Positions 63,112-64,000 of a stretch of DNA of 64,000 bases are shown piece after piece. The stretch is from positions 62,001-126,000 of the forward strand of contig NZ_OY781884.1 of NCBI RefSeq assembly GCF_963677155.1. Reading direction: 5' to 3'. The stretch comes from an uncultured Draconibacterium sp. (GTDB lineage Bacteria; Bacteroidota; Bacteroidia; Bacteroidales; Prolixibacteraceae). The notes under the pieces are model-generated. The model made no database searches and had not been told where the DNA came from. It saw only the letters and a list, made by a program, of their open reading frames with translations. The position numbers and the translations under genes were made by a program. How positions within the stretch are numbered: position 1 is the stretch's first letter; each line of letters starts with the position of its first letter.

Positions 63112-64000
63112 TTACCAATTTGGATTTTGAGTAAGGTTCTCGTTTAACTGAATTTCCTGAAGTGGAATTGGAAAAAGATAATTTCTTTCTGAGAAAGTTC
63201 TGGATGATTTTGGCTGTACAATAACAAATCCATCTTCATTTGTACCAAATGAAGTTAAATCAGATATTTTAATTGGATTACCATTATTATCAGTCACATC
63301 TTTCCATGCCGAATTATCATATTGGATTCCCAATACTTCTTTACTTAATTCTTCTACAGCTATTCCCCATCGTTTCAAATCAAGCAATCGTTCTCCTTCC
63401 ATAGCCAATTCAACAGTTCTTTCTCTTCGAATCTCTTCAAGCATATTCAAATTATTTGTGCTAACAAAACCATTACTTAATTCATGTACCTCAGCTCTTT
63501 GTCGAAGTAAATTAATACTTTCATTTAATTCAGAATCTGTTATCGATCCAGCTAATTCATAAGATGCCTCTGCATAAATTAAAAGAACTTCAGCATAACG
63601 AATTATTTCTTGATCATTATAGTCTTTACGATTAAGTCTGGATTCGCCTTCTGTTTGGTATTTCCAAAGTCTGTAGCCAGTTGTTGTTGACACAAAGAAC
63701 CCCTTGTTAGCAACCAATAATTCGGCTCCGTCATGGCGCCATACATAATCACCAATTCTACCAACTGAATTATTCATTCGAAGATCACGATTATCAAATT
63801 CGCTATCCACACCTCCATACCCTTTAAATAGTGGCGATTTATCTATTGGTAATCCATCTACACATAAATACATATCCATCAATTTTTTTGTTGGACTACC
63901 TTTCAGTTGAATATCTTGAGCAAAAGTATTTGTACGTACTTCTTCGCGAAACCGTTTAGCTAGAATTTGTTCTGGTTTAACTCCGAGACTGTTGTCATCT
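63112..64000 (-). CDS. SusD/RagB-family surface glycan-binding lipoprotein, C-terminal part (cut by window edge)
   Basis: About 295 codons are visible; the frame stays open to the right edge (LGVKPEQILAKRFREEVRTN at the start). SusD C-terminal features: DYNDQEIIRYAEVLLIYAEA, SINLLRQRAEV, the hallmark RRERTVELAMEGERLLDLKRWG and the final LFPIPLQEIQLNENLTQNP. The protein covers a SusC barrel and captures the glycan. The SusC partner should lie beyond 64000. The sulfatase and hydrolases downstream belong to the same locus. Confidence 0.95.
   Translation of the reverse strand, partial: DDNSLGVKPEQILAKRFREEVRTNTFAQDIQLKGSPTKKLMDMYLCVDGLPIDKSPLFKGYGGVDSEFDNRDLRMNNSVGRIGDYVWRHDGAELLVANKGFFVSTTTGYRLWKYQTEGESRLNRKDYNDQEIIRYAEVLLIYAEASYELAGSITDSELNESINLLRQRAEVHELSNGFVSTNNLNMLEEIRRERTVELAMEGERLLDLKRWGIAVEELSKEVLGIQYDNSAWKDVTDNNGNPIKISDLTSFGTNEDGFVIVQPKSSRTFSERNYLFPIPLQEIQLNENLTQNPNW

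Noticed and set aside
1..64000. tRNA or rRNA genes
   Set aside because: I saw no cloverleaf with a conserved T-loop (GGTTCRANYCC) or rRNA-like stretch; the GGTTCG strings in the palindromes belong to the attC-like arms.

Overview
The window looks like a chromosomal segment of a polysaccharide-degrading Bacteroidota bacterium, probably a marine or sediment Marinilabiliales-like organism; this taxon is inferred from gene content. The evidence is a SusC-type TonB receptor at the left edge, a SusD protein at the right edge, a string of secreted glycoside hydrolases and a sulfatase, a type IX secretion sorting domain, a UpxY/NusG-like antiterminator, an HU protein of the Bacteroidota histone-like type, and Bacteroidota-type promoters (TAnnTTTG).

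Layout. (1) 1-1325: N-terminal part of a SusC on the minus strand, then about 800 bp of non-coding DNA with two hairpins. (2) 2.1-9.1 kb: a restriction-modification/defence operon. It has two small HTH regulators, each with a palindromic operator, a nuclease-methylase fusion, a two-domain specificity subunit and an AAA-TOPRIM (OLD-like) protein. No HsdR helicase is present. (3) 9.7-10.3 kb: an HU-like gene, a terminator and a 22-bp tandem repeat. (4) About 10.5-33 kb: an AT-rich array of plus-strand single genes or gene pairs with unrelated functions: AraC/GyrI regulator, cupin, three esterases, methyltransferase, acyltransferase plus radical SAM, nitroreductase plus DUF3795, two histidine kinases, GNAT, ABM monooxygenase, an HsdS fragment, an LRR/T9SS protein and a zinc-ribbon membrane protein. 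Nearly every unit is followed by a 90-190 bp imperfect palindrome that starts near (Y)YAAC and ends near GTTRRR. These sites have the anatomy of integron attC sites, so the region reads as a gene-cassette array. No integron integrase is visible in the window. (5) 32.8-35.1 kb: nested insertion sequences (a truncated IS3 copy broken by a decayed IS481-like element) at the point where the array changes orientation. A complete IS3 copy lies at 24.8-26.2 kb. (6) 35.1-39.6 kb: the same kind of array on the minus strand, including a three-gene unit that may be an undescribed defence system (secreted protein, AbiGi-like protein, membrane-anchored receiver). (7) 39.7-42.4 kb: a short UpxY-like antiterminator, then a TetR regulator and a frameshifted KAS III-like gene that share an operator half-site. 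(8) 42.5-64 kb: a minus-strand polysaccharide utilisation locus encoding GH43-like, DUF1080, GH36-like (two), GH29, GH3, GH95, GH97, a beta-helix enzyme, an (alpha/alpha)6-barrel enzyme, an S1 sulfatase and SusD. The set fits a sulfated polymer carrying alpha-fucose and alpha-galactose.

The genes work together in three ways. The utilisation locus captures (SusD, with SusC presumably just beyond the right edge) and trims a decorated glycan in the envelope. The restriction operon and possibly the AbiGi/receiver unit protect against incoming DNA. The cassette array is a store of accessory genes. Several array genes are broken by single-base frameshifts or nonsense codons (DUF3795, LRR protein, a small ORF), two insertion sequences have entered it, and one palindrome carries a 105-bp MITE-like insertion. 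The array therefore appears to be both gaining and losing functions.
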